Assembly (NCBI RefSeq): GCF_000146065.2
Contig: NC_020449.1
Location: forward strand, 2,182,821 to 2,246,820
Reading direction: 5' to 3'
DNA length: 64,000 nt
Source of the DNA: Candidatus Cloacimonas acidaminovorans str. Evry
GTDB taxonomy: Bacteria > Cloacimonadota > Cloacimonadia > Cloacimonadales > Cloacimonadaceae
In this document: positions 19,701-26,530 of the stretch, piece after piece
Layout of the letters: the number at the start of each line of letters is the position of its first letter
Position numbering within the stretch: the stretch's first letter is position 1
The notes under the pieces: model-generated
What the model was told of the DNA's origin: nothing
Seen by the model: the letters and a program-made list of their open reading frames with translations, nothing else
Databases searched by the model: none
Position numbers and translations under genes: made by a program

Positions 19701-20413
19701 CCTCCACCGCTAACCCAATTTAAATTTGCAGAGGGACTAACCAAAGTAGCTCCATTGGCAGGAGAAACTAAAATTGCCGGATTGGGTGGATTGGTTACAA
19801 CAACCGGAGCCATTATGAATTGCATATTGGAACGATTAGTAGAAACCGTTCCGGTTGCAGAAGAAGAAGCATCGGTACTATCGCTTTGATAGCGGAGGGA
19901 GCTATTGAAAGTAGTGGTAGAATAATAACAAGAAGCATTCTGAGTATAATTTCCGGTTATTAAAGTAGTAACAATATCCACAAGGAGATTGGAAGCGCCA
20001 TCCCAATTAAAAGGAGTAGTAAAATTATGCACATTCCAACCAGTTACAGGCATAAATTCCGGGGCAGTCCAAACGGTTGTATAATCCCCTACTTCAAAAG
20101 TAGTAGTGAGAGTTGTTTGAGTTGTGTGTTTTAACCTAATCGTGTAGTTCGGCATCGGACTACAATTATTTAAATTACTGACATTGAAGGCAATAGAAGT
20201 GATATCACCGGCACCTCCACCGGCATCATTTAATTCGGATGCCAAAATTAAAAATTGCTGATGAAAGTTCTTGTAATATGTGCCGTAGGGAGTGGGAACT
20301 CCTGTAGTAGTATTAACTGCAGTTCCACTTCCAATATTAACCAAAGTTTGAGCGGAAAGAATTCCTCCTATGCTCAGCGTTAGGGCAAGAATTGCTAAAA
20401 ATAAGCGTTTCAT
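13760..20413 (-). CDS. Giant secreted surface protein with C-terminal sorting domain
   Basis: I place the start at 20413, where AGGAGAAGG precedes MKRLFLAILALTLSIGGILSA, a clear signal peptide. An upstream in-frame ATG at 20470 would put 19 residues before it. The product is about 2217 residues. In order it has a N-terminal beta domain, a fibronectin-like domain, a jelly-roll/MAM-like domain, a CARDB-like domain (IKLMSGDTELASVPGP), an 'IGEG...FYKNSLFQTLYY' domain, two carboxypeptidase-regulatory-like domains, and another MAM-like domain. Most of this set then recurs once. The end is 'NYPNPFNPETTIAYSI ... GIYFYRLQAGNYISTRKMLL', a FlgD-like secretion/sorting domain. It is probably a surface adhesin or scaffold. 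No enzymatic site is visible. Confidence 0.9.
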   Translation of the reverse strand: MKRLFLAILALTLSIGGILSAQTLVNIGSGTAVNTTTGVPTPYGTYYKNFHQQFLILASELNDAGGGAGDITSIAFNVSNLNNCSPMPNYTIRLKHTTQTTLTTTFEVGDYTTVWTAPEFMPVTGWNVHNFTTPFNWDGASNLLVDIVTTLITGNYTQNASCYYSTTTFNSSLRYQSDSTDASSSATGTVSTNRSNMQFIMAPVVVTNPPNPAILVSPANGATLVSPSANLNWVSGGGAPSGFKLSLGTNNPPTNILNNQDLGLVTTYDPPQDFDLNTTYYWKVTPYNAMGDAVSCPVWSFTTHGEPIVNSLPYFQNFDLVIPPVLPFDWTSIVQAAVTTAYVDTYASTTYAHSQPNCVRLYNSSDASATVMLVAPVLGDALDPHTVRVRFWARSLSTGYNISLGVMTSQTNPATFQAVQNIALTTTITEYIVDLTTYTGNGRYITFKHGGGSSGTLYLDDISFELISPNDLAAFSITGNVTPSVGNATDYTIGLKNWGTASQSAYIVKLMSGDTELASAPGPTIAAGATATAVVTWTPTVEGPMSIYGKVVLTGDVNPLNDNSPSINISVMPAGAIVVTIGEGNLAEGVPWEFFYKNSLFQTLYYQAEIGVMGNITAVTFYNNFVTNLTDKPVKLWLGTTDLADLSAGWILNDLTLVYDGTLNFPNGENTIVVPLQTPYLYTGGNLVLYANRPMDTQYFSSSDNFKAQTVGSNRARKLVNDSVAYDPMNPSATGTLSGTFPKTSFTFVVTGMGSLSGTVTSSGSPLADVLIQVSDANYSYTRYTNAAGEYSFQYLPIGNYSATASKLGYETQSVTVTIIENQNTVQNFSLVSSSTVSVSGHIVGSDQPTVGIANAHIFLDGPLDYEGTSNANGDFTITGVLSGNTYNYTIQAIGYADLTGTVVVGSTNVNMGTLVMSELALPPVQIVAEENTAQTQVTLTWRPPGSTGTGVGLEDFELDDGGWVPSSNWTNPLGDFEWTNTYDVADWSPSYTGTNIVPPPTAHSGTGMWGTKINTNYTNSGGFNYLTKTFNFSTISNAQLSFWSWENVFGNFDYCQVAVNGTLVWGPSWDYTSTQWRQRVIDLSAYDGMSEVTIQFQMWASTVVNYAGWYIDDVYVGTAQTYIANSHLPVMPTALKGLSEMEAAKVANELSLQEPQRTVQSSDYSRTDNRVLNGYKVWRLISGNENNENSWTLLTANTITDTTFIDTGWGTLPDGNYRWAVKGVYTNNLLGPAGFSNLLIMLRNDMAANTISGSLTPTVGVATTYTIGIKNVGTQAKPAGSYTIKLMSGDTELASVPGPAINPNQVLDVPINWTPTEQGTMVIYGKVFLTGDTNSANDQTPTLTILVNPSGVFMITIGAGGQFARMPVDMYYRNSIYEGLYYPAEMGDFMGQITGIQFYNNFYTDLPNMPTKVWIGTTTLTSLSDAWIPVSELTLVFDGNINYPAGDNIITIPFNAPYFYLNGENLVIFVQRPWEGAYHNSSDDFHAQTDATYTGRSRRMYSDSVTYDPNNLPATGATVSGQFPKTTLIVIPGGVGHLEGTVVATGSIPLEGVAVNIATSTYSAVTDAQGHYHIANIIPDDYTVNFSKYGYISQSINITIEEDETEILNVTMQPMPTVSVTGTIVASDTGAGIAGASIYLVGYQNYNTTSSATGAFSFPAVYANQTYEYTIIATGYTTVTGTINVGATNYNMGSITMNEVAYAPFGVVAALNDIYTAVNISWQAPDPTAVDVTEGFEGTVFPPLQWTQIINNTGPEIIPGVLPTWCRFGTVNAGGNPINPPEGNYQAGLWWDYEHQDEWLITPTFNCPPMAYLTVDAYIYRGSIYDDHYYIKVSTDNGTNWTVLYDATAATGGWNYYVSPIYLNMEAYGGQQIKIAFQADDPPSNDGLWYGWFIDNLYIGNAVQGVKFAGSDLLPSRSKVAVEKVSSELVVAPYPSRDAIEGKRELPTVRIDKITTPTRSERSLQGYKVWRLTSGNEAIPDTWTLLTTELITTLATVDSAWTALPNGSYRWAVKAVYTANVTSVASFSNVLNKETQMGNIVGFVRKQNNQPIAGATVTAGGISATTNSAGAYSLALSIGTYSVTASAAGYQPRTIDGVVVLPNQNTTLNFVLDPVANEDEYLPAVSTELIGNYPNPFNPETTIAYSIKDRCKVRLEVYNLKGQLVRTLVNEEKANGHYKAVFNAKDEKGNTLSSGIYFYRLQAGNYISTRKMLLME

Positions 20414-20470
20414 AACCTTCTCCTTGATTTTGCTATACTTGTTTACGGGTTTTACACATCCGGAGTACAC

Positions 20471-20688
20471 ATAAATATTACATCCGGCTGAAACACATAC
20501 ACACTATGACATTAAAATAGGTTAACATCTCTGTGAACTAATAAATTATAGAACACAACAATAAATCCATCTTTACCTACTTAAAAGCAATTTTTATACC
20601 CATTACATAGAAAATTTTGCGAGGCATTTTTTCTCTCTTACACTTTTATGAGCAAAAGCAGGTCTATCTGTCAATCCTGCGTTTTTTT
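20471..20688. other. AT-rich gap upstream of the giant gene
   Basis: About 220 bases without a gene, holding the promoter region of the giant gene. I do not see a convincing -35/-10 pair. Confidence 0.5.
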
Positions 20689-20712
20689 GTCATTCCTGCG
20701 AAGGTAGGAATC
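20689..20712. repeat. CATTCC-type repeat containing the recX stop codon
   Basis: TGTCATTCCTGCGAAGGTAG followed by GAATC is a family copy. On the minus strand its GGAATGA end supplies the last codons (F-L-P-S-Q-E) and the TGA stop of recX. Confidence 0.75.
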
Positions 20713-21343
20713 TATTACTACTACATTCTTGCCAGGCAGAGTGGATAGCATCCAAGTCAAAACCTTTACGATAGAGGGAAGCAAAGACCTTTTCTTTTTG
20801 TTTGTTGAGAGGCAAATCGCGGTAGCGGAAACGCAGTTTTACAATTTGTTCTTTCAGGTTTTCTTTTTCCTCTTCGGGGGGGTATAGTTCGTTTAATTTT
20901 CTTTCCCACAGTTCATTTGGCAGCCGTGTTTCTTTCAATTTCTGTGCTATTGCGCGTTTGCTTTTTTTCCGTTCCATGAGAGAGCTAATAAGGATTTGCA
21001 CAAAGCGAAAGTCATCAATATATTTTTTGTTCTGGAATTCTTTTATGAGATTATCAATCAATTCCGCAGGATAGCGTTTTCGGGAAAGGAATTGTCGGCA
21101 TTGAACAGAGCTGTGTTCTTGATCGGATACATATTTCAGGAGTTGTTGCCGGGCATTTTTGGCAATTAGTGAAAGCAGTTCTTTGCCTTGTTCGTCGTCA
21201 ATTTCCCCGGCAAAAGGAAGAGGGAAATAAGAAAGGAGGATTCTATCAGGAAGAATCCCCCTTACTTCATTGTCAATAATAATCAGCGAGTTTTTATCGT
21301 GTTCAGCTTTCTTCGTTGTCTTCAGGAACATTTTCTTCAGCAC
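20690..21343 (-). CDS. recX: RecX regulatory protein
   Basis: A 217-residue protein with the three-helix repeats typical of RecX. '[20 protein letters not shown]', '[20 protein letters not shown]' and '[15 protein letters not shown]' are the characteristic R/K-rich helices. RecX inhibits RecA filament extension and ATPase. It sits immediately downstream of recA, the standard arrangement, and the long frame overlaps the recA end by 41 bases. The start is therefore uncertain; a later start around 21331 is possible. The last residues come from a dispersed repeat (see the entry at 20689), so the C-terminal tail is probably not conserved. Confidence 0.88.
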   Translation of the reverse strand: MLKKMFLKTTKKAEHDKNSLIIIDNEVRGILPDRILLSYFPLPFAGEIDDEQGKELLSLIAKNARQQLLKYVSDQEHSSVQCRQFLSRKRYPAELIDNLIKEFQNKKYIDDFRFVQILISSLMERKKSKRAIAQKLKETRLPNELWERKLNELYPPEEEKENLKEQIVKLRFRYRDLPLNKQKEKVFASLYRKGFDLDAIHSAWQECSSNRFLPSQE

Positions 21344-22358
21344 TTAAATTGAATTCCTCGGGATTTATTTTTTCCCTTAGTTTGGCTTCAATTTCTTGCA
21401 GCAGTGGCTGGTTTTCCGTTAAATAGAGCTTGGTTTTATCTGCTCCCTGACCCAGTTTGAGGTCATTGTAAGAGAACCAGGAACCGCTTTTCTTGATTAT
21501 ATCGTGCTGAACTGCCATTTCCAGAATGATATCCAGTTTGGAGATACCCTGGCCAAAAATAATAGGAAATTCTACTGTTTTAAAGGGAGGAGCGAATTTA
21601 TTTTTCACTACTTTTACTTTGGTACGAGTTCCGATAACTTGTGATTCGGAGCCGACATCTTTAATCTGGGCACCATGCCGAACTTCTAAGCGCACTGAAG
21701 CATAGAATTTTAGAGCTACTCCACCGGTTGTGGTTTCAGGGTTCATATAGGGACCGGCACCTATTTTCATTCTTGTCTGATTGATAAAAATAACTGCAGT
21801 ATTGCTTTTAGAGACGATAGCAGTTAATTTTCGCAGTGCCTGGCTCATCAGTCGTGCCTGTAAGCCAACATGGCTATCTCCCATTTCACCTTCAATTTCC
21901 TGTTTGGGAACCAGTGCAGCGACGGAATCAATGATTATTAAATCAACTGCAGAACTGCGAACAAGAGTTTCAGTAATTTCCAGTGCCTGTTCACCTCCAT
22001 CGGGTTGAGAAAGCAAAAGGTCATCTGTAATTACCCCCAAGTGCTTGGCATAAATAGGATCAAGGGCATGTTCAACATCAATAAAAGCAACTATTCCACC
22101 CTGTTTTTGACATTCTGCCGCAATATGCAAAGCCAAAGTTGTTTTACCTGATGCTTCAGCACCGTAAATTTCCGTGATTCTACCTTTGGGAATACCTCCA
22201 ATTCCTAAGGCAATATCCAAGTTCAAAGCTCCTGTAGGAATTACATCTACAACCTGATGAGGTTTATCTCCCAGGCGCATTAAAGTTCCTACACCGTATT
22301 TTTTTTCCAGTTGTGAAATTGCTGTTTTTAAGGCAGCATCTTTGTTTTTATCCAGCAT
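21303..22358 (-). CDS. recA: Recombinase A
   Basis: A 351-residue, full-length RecA. Walker A is GAEASGKT at 66-73 (most members have GPESSGKT). '[20 protein letters not shown]' and '[20 protein letters not shown]' (Walker B) are diagnostic. '[20 protein letters not shown]' and '[20 protein letters not shown]' are loop L1/L2-adjacent blocks, and '[19 protein letters not shown]' is conserved. The acidic C-terminus ([12 protein letters not shown]) is typical. The protein promotes strand exchange and SOS signalling. The start overlaps the thpR stop by 11 bases, and the kinase-thpR-recA-recX set is likely one transcript. I see no clear SOS box upstream. Confidence 0.99.
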   Translation of the reverse strand: MLDKNKDAALKTAISQLEKKYGVGTLMRLGDKPHQVVDVIPTGALNLDIALGIGGIPKGRITEIYGAEASGKTTLALHIAAECQKQGGIVAFIDVEHALDPIYAKHLGVITDDLLLSQPDGGEQALEITETLVRSSAVDLIIIDSVAALVPKQEIEGEMGDSHVGLQARLMSQALRKLTAIVSKSNTAVIFINQTRMKIGAGPYMNPETTTGGVALKFYASVRLEVRHGAQIKDVGSESQVIGTRTKVKVVKNKFAPPFKTVEFPIIFGQGISKLDIILEMAVQHDIIKKSGSWFSYNDLKLGQGADKTKLYLTENQPLLQEIEAKLREKINPEEFNLSAEENVPEDNEES

Positions 22359-22935
22359 TTATCCTCCGGCTGTGAATTAAATTATATCTGTTTAAAACGG
22401 TATATTGCGGTCCCTCTGGAAATAATTGACTTTTAAACAGACAAAGGCAGTCAAAATATAGGGGCTCGTGTTTTATCTTTCTGCTCATTATTTCTCTTTC
22501 CAAAGCGGGATTTAGGGATGATTTCAACCGTGCCAAAGTGATGTGTAATTTCATTGCTTTTTTATCCGCTTCAATTCCGCAGGCGGAAAGCTCTTTCAGC
22601 AAACGCCTATTCAGTTTGAAAATATCTTCATTTTCACTGGAAAGCTTCAGCCATAAAAGATGGGGCTGAAGAGAAGGAAAAAATTCCAAACCTTCAGGAC
22701 GAAAAATGAAAGAGGGAAAACCTTCCAGTTGTTTTGCCAGCACTTCATCTATAATCCTTATTTCTTGGGGCTGAACATCTCCAATAAAAAGCAGTGTTAA
22801 ATGTAAATTTTCCGGTTTAACCCAATTTACATAAGGCGGAGTTGTTTTAGAATATCTGTTAACTACGCTCCCAAGTTCACTTTTCAAGGGTTTGGGTAAT
22901 TCCAGGGCAATAAAAGTGCGAATCATCATTTTCAA
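22348..22935 (-). CDS. thpR: RNA 2',3'-cyclic phosphodiesterase (2H family)
   Basis: A 195-residue 2H phosphoesterase. The two HxT motifs are present: '[13 protein letters not shown]' and '[11 protein letters not shown]'. '[17 protein letters not shown]' is the typical N-terminus, so the true start may be the third Met (22926). ThpR hydrolyses 2',3'-cyclic phosphates of RNA ends. It overlaps the kinase gene upstream (4 bases) and recA downstream (11 bases). That order occurs in several phyla, where thpR is close to cinA/recA. Confidence 0.92.
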   Translation of the reverse strand: MKMMIRTFIALELPKPLKSELGSVVNRYSKTTPPYVNWVKPENLHLTLLFIGDVQPQEIRIIDEVLAKQLEGFPSFIFRPEGLEFFPSLQPHLLWLKLSSENEDIFKLNRRLLKELSACGIEADKKAMKLHITLARLKSSLNPALEREIMSRKIKHEPLYFDCLCLFKSQLFPEGPQYTVLNRYNLIHSRRINAG

Positions 22936-23414
22936 CGCTTATATCCAATATCCAAAAGGAATTTCTTCCGATGTGTAATATCTGTATCCAATTCTATTCC
23001 CTTAGGTGAAAAACCGTCAATAACGCCTAAAATACCTCTTCCCTGTTCTGTCTGAGCTAAAATCACTTCTACCGGATTAGCTGTAGCACAAAAAATATTA
23101 ACCACTTCCCGGCAGTCCTTAACCGCTTGCATTATATTGATAGGAAAAGCATTCCGCAGAATAATCAGAAAACTGTGCCCGGCACCTAAACGAAACATAT
23201 TTTCCACCGCTATTTCTATCAGTTCATTATCCGTTCCTTCTTTGCGAACTAAACAAGGACCCGAGGATTCACAAAAAGCCAAACCAAATTTAATTTCCGG
23301 TACACTGGTAACAAGCGCCTCATATAGGTCTTCCACTGTTTTGATAAAATGGCTTTGACCTAAGATTATGTTACAATCAGAGGGAAACTTGAGTGCTTCT
23401 GTGATTATTTCCAT
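22932..23414 (-). CDS. Adenosine-specific kinase family protein (PF04008)
   Basis: A 160-residue protein with the conserved blocks of the small archaeal-type 'adenosine-specific kinase' family. These are '[20 protein letters not shown]', '[18 protein letters not shown]', '[17 protein letters not shown]' and '[19 protein letters not shown]', then '[17 protein letters not shown]'. The fold is unlike classical kinases; biochemical activity is poorly defined, and the name should be taken with caution. It is the first gene of the thpR-recA-recX group, with a stop-start overlap to thpR. A GGAAG ribosome-binding site precedes the ATG. Confidence 0.88.
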   Translation of the reverse strand: MEIITEALKFPSDCNIILGQSHFIKTVEDLYEALVTSVPEIKFGLAFCESSGPCLVRKEGTDNELIEIAVENMFRLGAGHSFLIILRNAFPINIMQAVKDCREVVNIFCATANPVEVILAQTEQGRGILGVIDGFSPKGIELDTDITHRKKFLLDIGYKR

Positions 23415-23946
23415 TGTGTGTTCTTCCTTCTAACTCATATTCTCTTACTTAACCCTTAAAAAAAACAAAAAAGGAATGTCAAGGAAAAGTTTTCCCCCTT
23501 GATGCCAAATTCCGATTCTCTATTTCTGCCAAAAGTATCTTGTAGAGATACATTTACCCTTCTTCTCTGTTTGCAGTAATAACCAGGTTACAAATAAGTA
23601 ACGACTCCGTAACGAGACAACGGAAGTGTTAGGGAAGTGTTACAGAAGTGTTACGGGGTCTATTAGGAAAGGACTATAAAATAAGCAATTATGCAATTCA
23701 ATCAGATTAGGGCAATTTTTTACACCAAGAACCACCGAAGCCACCGAAAAAATTCAATAGTTATCACTTTTCTCTGTTTTCTCTTTTTCTCGCTGTTTTT
23801 TCTTCTCTCTTTTTCTCTTTTTCTCTTTGTAAAAAACTCTCTCTTTTTTCGGTGGCTTCGGTGGCTAAAAATTCATATTTTTAATCTGCTTGAAACCAGT
23901 CGTCCTTAGTCCTCACTGCCAAACAAATTCGTGAATAGGTTAAAAG
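23415..23946. other. Gene-free, repeat-derived intergenic region
   Basis: About 530 bases. Positions 23625-23656 hold three units of 'gaagtgtta'. 23717-23747 (ACACCAAGAACCACCGAAGC...) and 23847-23870 (TTTTCGGTGGCTTCGGTGGC) form a wide inverted pair around a TCTCTTTTT-rich centre. 23901-23975 is a copy of the 75-bp repeat. The 72-residue frame here is low-complexity and I reject it. Confidence 0.7.
23717..23870. repeat. Inverted pair with ACCGAAGCCACCGAAAAA arms
   Basis: ACCGAAGCCACCGAAAAAAT at about 23731 is the reverse complement of TTTTTTCGGTGGCTTCGGTG at about 23847. The arms flank a C/T-rich centre. Related single arms occur near 25428 and at 45938-45975. Confidence 0.75.
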
Positions 23947-23975
23947 TTATTTCGGCAGTGACAACTCCTTACTTA
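23901..23975. repeat. 75-bp dispersed repeat, copy 1
   Basis: This copy reads GTCCTTAGTCCTCACTGCCA, then AATTCGTGAATAGGTTAAAAG, ending CGGCAGTGACAACTCCTTACTT with inverted ends (CACTGCCA and GGCAGTG). Other copies are at 37760 and 46020. It covers the rsmD stop codon. Confidence 0.75.
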
Positions 23976-24519
23976 AATCATTATTCCTTGCCCTCAGCCA
24001 GGTAAAATGAGACCTCTTAAAGCACTTTTCCTTTGTAATATAGGGCAAAAATTCCTCTGCGATGATTTCCTGAGGGGAATGTTCCACAATAATGCTACCT
24101 TCCTCATTCAGCAGTGACTTTTCATAGATAAGTTTCAGAGTGGGGTTAATCAAATTTTTGTCATAAGGTGGATCAATAAATATGATATCGTATTTATTTT
24201 CACAGGATTTCAAATATACATCCACCTTTTTTCGCCAGAGATGACAATTCTCGGAACAACCTAAAAGATTTATATTCTGCAAAATAGTGTTAATAGCGGA
24301 AGGAGCAAATTCTACAAAATCAACCCAGACAGCTCCTCGTGAAAGTGTTTCCAAACCTAAAGAACCGCTTCCGGCAAAAAGGTCTAAAACCCTGCAACCT
24401 GCATAATCCTGAAGAACGCTGAAAATAACTTCCCGATTGAAAGAAGAGGTAGGTCTGGTACTCATTCCAGGAACTAAAAACAGGTTTCTTTTTTTATAGA
24501 TACCGGTTATAATACGCAT
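23947..24519 (-). CDS. rsmD: 16S rRNA (guanine(966)-N2)-methyltransferase
   Basis: The start is placed at 24519 (MRIITGIYKKRNL), the usual RsmD opening; an extension to 24594 reads through a dispersed repeat. The product is 190 residues. 'PTSSFNREVIFSVLQDYAGC' is the conserved S-x-x-RE-IF block. 'VLDLFAGSGSLGLETLSRGA' is SAM-binding motif I, and 'YDIIFIDPPYDK' is the catalytic D/NPPY motif. RsmD methylates G966 of 16S rRNA. The last 8 residues (K-E-L-S-L-P-K) are encoded by a dispersed repeat. It is divergent in style from its upstream neighbours and probably separate from them. Confidence 0.95.
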   Translation of the reverse strand: MRIITGIYKKRNLFLVPGMSTRPTSSFNREVIFSVLQDYAGCRVLDLFAGSGSLGLETLSRGAVWVDFVEFAPSAINTILQNINLLGCSENCHLWRKKVDVYLKSCENKYDIIFIDPPYDKNLINPTLKLIYEKSLLNEEGSIIVEHSPQEIIAEEFLPYITKEKCFKRSHFTWLRARNNDLSKELSLPK

Positions 24520-24579
24520 TTGGGACTCATATCCTTTTATTAGAATGAAAATTCCTTCTTCTTTCCTGTGTTTTTTATT

Positions 24580-24604
24580 GTCATTCCTATGCAAGCAGGA
24601 ATTA
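24580..24604. repeat. CATTCC-type inverted repeat
   Basis: TGTCATTCCTATGCAAGCAG followed by GAATT. It sits between the 55-aa gene and rsmD. Confidence 0.7.
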
Positions 24605-24772
24605 TCACTTATTCTTGGGTTTTTTACGCAATCCCTTAAATTTCAATTCCAGTTGCACGGGAAAAGGATCATAAAAAGGACAGGTAATAATAAGCACCAA
24701 ATCCTTTTGTTTACATTTTTCATAACAGCTTGCGCAAAGGGAATTGATGTTCAAGGTATGTTTTTGCTTCAT
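24605..24772 (-). CDS. Small 55-aa cysteine-rich protein
   Basis: This gene was found by reading the gap between rsmD and the next gene. The ATG at 24772 shares its A with the stop of the upstream 191-residue gene (TGATG), the tightest form of translational coupling. The product starts MKQKHTLNINSLCASCYEKC and continues to a basic tail (LRKKPKNK). Cysteines lie in the pattern C-x2-C-x3-C, with a fourth in 'ITCPFYDPFP'. That is consistent with a small metal-binding protein, but I do not recognise a family. Function is unknown. Its reality rests on the coupling and on the codon-like composition. Confidence 0.65.
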   Translation of the reverse strand: MKQKHTLNINSLCASCYEKCKQKDLVLIITCPFYDPFPVQLELKFKGLRKKPKNK

Positions 24773-25347
24773 CAGGGCTGATTTTTTAAGCTCTGCATCT
24801 CCAGAAATAGCGATAACAGGTCACTCAATTTAACCTCGCTCAGTTTTTGGTCTTTATCAAATTTAGCCAGCATCGCAATTAAGAAATCTTGAACATTGTA
24901 TTCGCCAACATCGCCTGTTTCGGAAATTAAACTTAGCTGTGCCTGCTGTTCAATTTCTTCCAGAATTTCTCTTAAGGTATCAAGTTCGGATTCATCAACT
25001 AAAACATCTTCAGGCATAACTTCACTAAAAATCAATTCTGAACCCTGCATTTCTTCCATTAGCTTTTCCCGTGCTTTAGCCATATTGAGGAAACCCTGAT
25101 GGTCAAGGATTTTTAAATAGGCAAGTTCTTCCGGAGAAAAGAGTTGCTCCAAACGGGGATCGTAAGTTCTATTAGGATCGTTTAAAATACGCAGATGAAG
25201 CTCCTCTATCCTTTCCCGTAATTCCGGAGAAGGATCATTTTGACTGATTAGCTCATAAGCGGCTAATGCATCATAAAATTGATTCTGTTCTTCAAATAAT
25301 CTGGCTAAAGTAAGAGTAGGTTTCCAGCTGCGTGAATTTGTCTTCAT
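24772..25347 (-). CDS. Helical TPR-like protein, unknown function
   Basis: A 191-residue cytoplasmic protein. Residues about 5-55 look like a TPR pair: 'SWKPTLTLARLFEEQNQFYD', then 'ALAAYELISQNDPSPELRER'. The middle is acidic and helical (EDVLVDESELDTLREILEEI). No catalytic motif is visible. It is followed directly by the 55-aa cysteine-rich gene via TGATG, so the two products probably work together. Upstream, the PAS-GGDEF gene is separated by about 150 bases. I cannot assign a function. Confidence 0.6.
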   Translation of the reverse strand: MKTNSRSWKPTLTLARLFEEQNQFYDALAAYELISQNDPSPELRERIEELHLRILNDPNRTYDPRLEQLFSPEELAYLKILDHQGFLNMAKAREKLMEEMQGSELIFSEVMPEDVLVDESELDTLREILEEIEQQAQLSLISETGDVGEYNVQDFLIAMLAKFDKDQKLSEVKLSDLLSLFLEMQSLKNQP

Positions 25348-25495
25348 TTACTATCTCCCATTATTTCATAGAGACACAATAGAAGAACTTTGTTTTATGT
25401 CAACTGCTTTCTTTAGGGATTTTTTTACACCGAGAACAGCGAAAACACCGAGATTTATTTACAAGGCCTTGTAAAATCCATATACTGTGAAACAA

Positions 25496-26461
25496 TCAGG
25501 GAATATTGGAATATAACACTGCTTTATTTTTTCCGCTGCTTTTCCCTTCATACATTGCTTTATCTGCTCTGTCTACAAGTTCTTTGCTATCCAGATGGTC
25601 TTGTCCGTTATAAAAACTAACCCCAATAGTAATTGTAACCTTAATCTGATTGCCTTTATAGTTAATAATAAGTTCTTCAATAGCTTTCCGAATGCGTTCT
25701 ACAACTATCATTGCTCCTGATTCCGTCGTTTCGGAAAAAAGGAACAAAAATTCTTCTCCACCCCAACGGCAAACTGAATCTGTTACTCTGATTTTCTGCA
25801 AAAAGGATTGAGTCAGCTTTACCAGAACAAGGTCTCCGCAATCGTGACCATAAGTATCATTTACCTTTTTAAAATCATCAATATCAGCAATACCAACAGC
25901 AAAACCGCGGTTAGTTTCCAGAGAGCTGATAATTTCTTTATTCAGCATTTCTAACATTACCCATCTGTTATAAAGTCCGGTTAGAGAATCATATTTTGCC
26001 TGTCGTTTGAGGCCTATATTGGCGTTGCTCAGTTCCTTATTCAAAGTTTCCAAACTCTGAAACAATTCTCCCTGAACTTTTTCGGACCTTACCTGAACAT
26101 CAATATCCACAAAAATATCCAGAATGCCCATAACTTTGCCTTTATCATTAAACAATGCGGAACGATAAAGATCAGCCCAGAAAATACTGCCATCCTTTCG
26201 TTTATAGCGTTGTGTTTTACGCAAACTGCAAACTTTTCCCTCAGCTAATTTACTCAGTTCCTGATTTAGGGTCTGTTGTTCTTCAGCAAGAGTTATATCT
26301 TTAATATTCAGGGTATTAGTTTCTTCTTCCGTCCAGCCCAGGGCTTTACACCAGGCAGGATTTACGGCACTAAAATTTCCTTTCGTATCGGTTGTTCCGA
26401 TAGCAACTAAGGCGCTATTAAAAATTTTAGCATACAGGTCTTCTTGCGGTAAAGATTTCAT
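25496..26461 (-). CDS. PAS-GGDEF diguanylate cyclase
   Basis: A 321-residue protein with no membrane segment. Residues about 10-125 form a PAS domain plus PAC motif ('SAVNPAWCKALGWTEEETNT', 'QRYKRKDGSIFWADLYRSAL'). A short coiled coil follows (about 125-155). Residues about 155-318 form a GGDEF domain: 'YDSLTGLYNRWVMLEMLN', 'GIADIDDFKKVNDTYGH' and the active-site GGEEF at 234-238. The inhibitory site RVTD at 225-228 is the RxxD five residues upstream, so product inhibition is expected. The protein should make cyclic di-GMP in response to a cytoplasmic signal sensed by PAS. It is monocistronic. Confidence 0.93.
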   Translation of the reverse strand: MKSLPQEDLYAKIFNSALVAIGTTDTKGNFSAVNPAWCKALGWTEEETNTLNIKDITLAEEQQTLNQELSKLAEGKVCSLRKTQRYKRKDGSIFWADLYRSALFNDKGKVMGILDIFVDIDVQVRSEKVQGELFQSLETLNKELSNANIGLKRQAKYDSLTGLYNRWVMLEMLNKEIISSLETNRGFAVGIADIDDFKKVNDTYGHDCGDLVLVKLTQSFLQKIRVTDSVCRWGGEEFLFLFSETTESGAMIVVERIRKAIEELIINYKGNQIKVTITIGVSFYNGQDHLDSKELVDRADKAMYEGKSSGKNKAVLYSNIP

Positions 26462-26530
26462 ATCAGCTTCCTTTAATTTAGTTATGTTTTTTTGGGACAG
26501 TTGCAGGCAGGAAAATCTGCACTGAAGTTA

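Noticed and set aside
23691..23909. 72-residue frame FLFFSLFFLLS
   Set aside because: It is low-complexity T/C-rich sequence between the arms of an inverted repeat.
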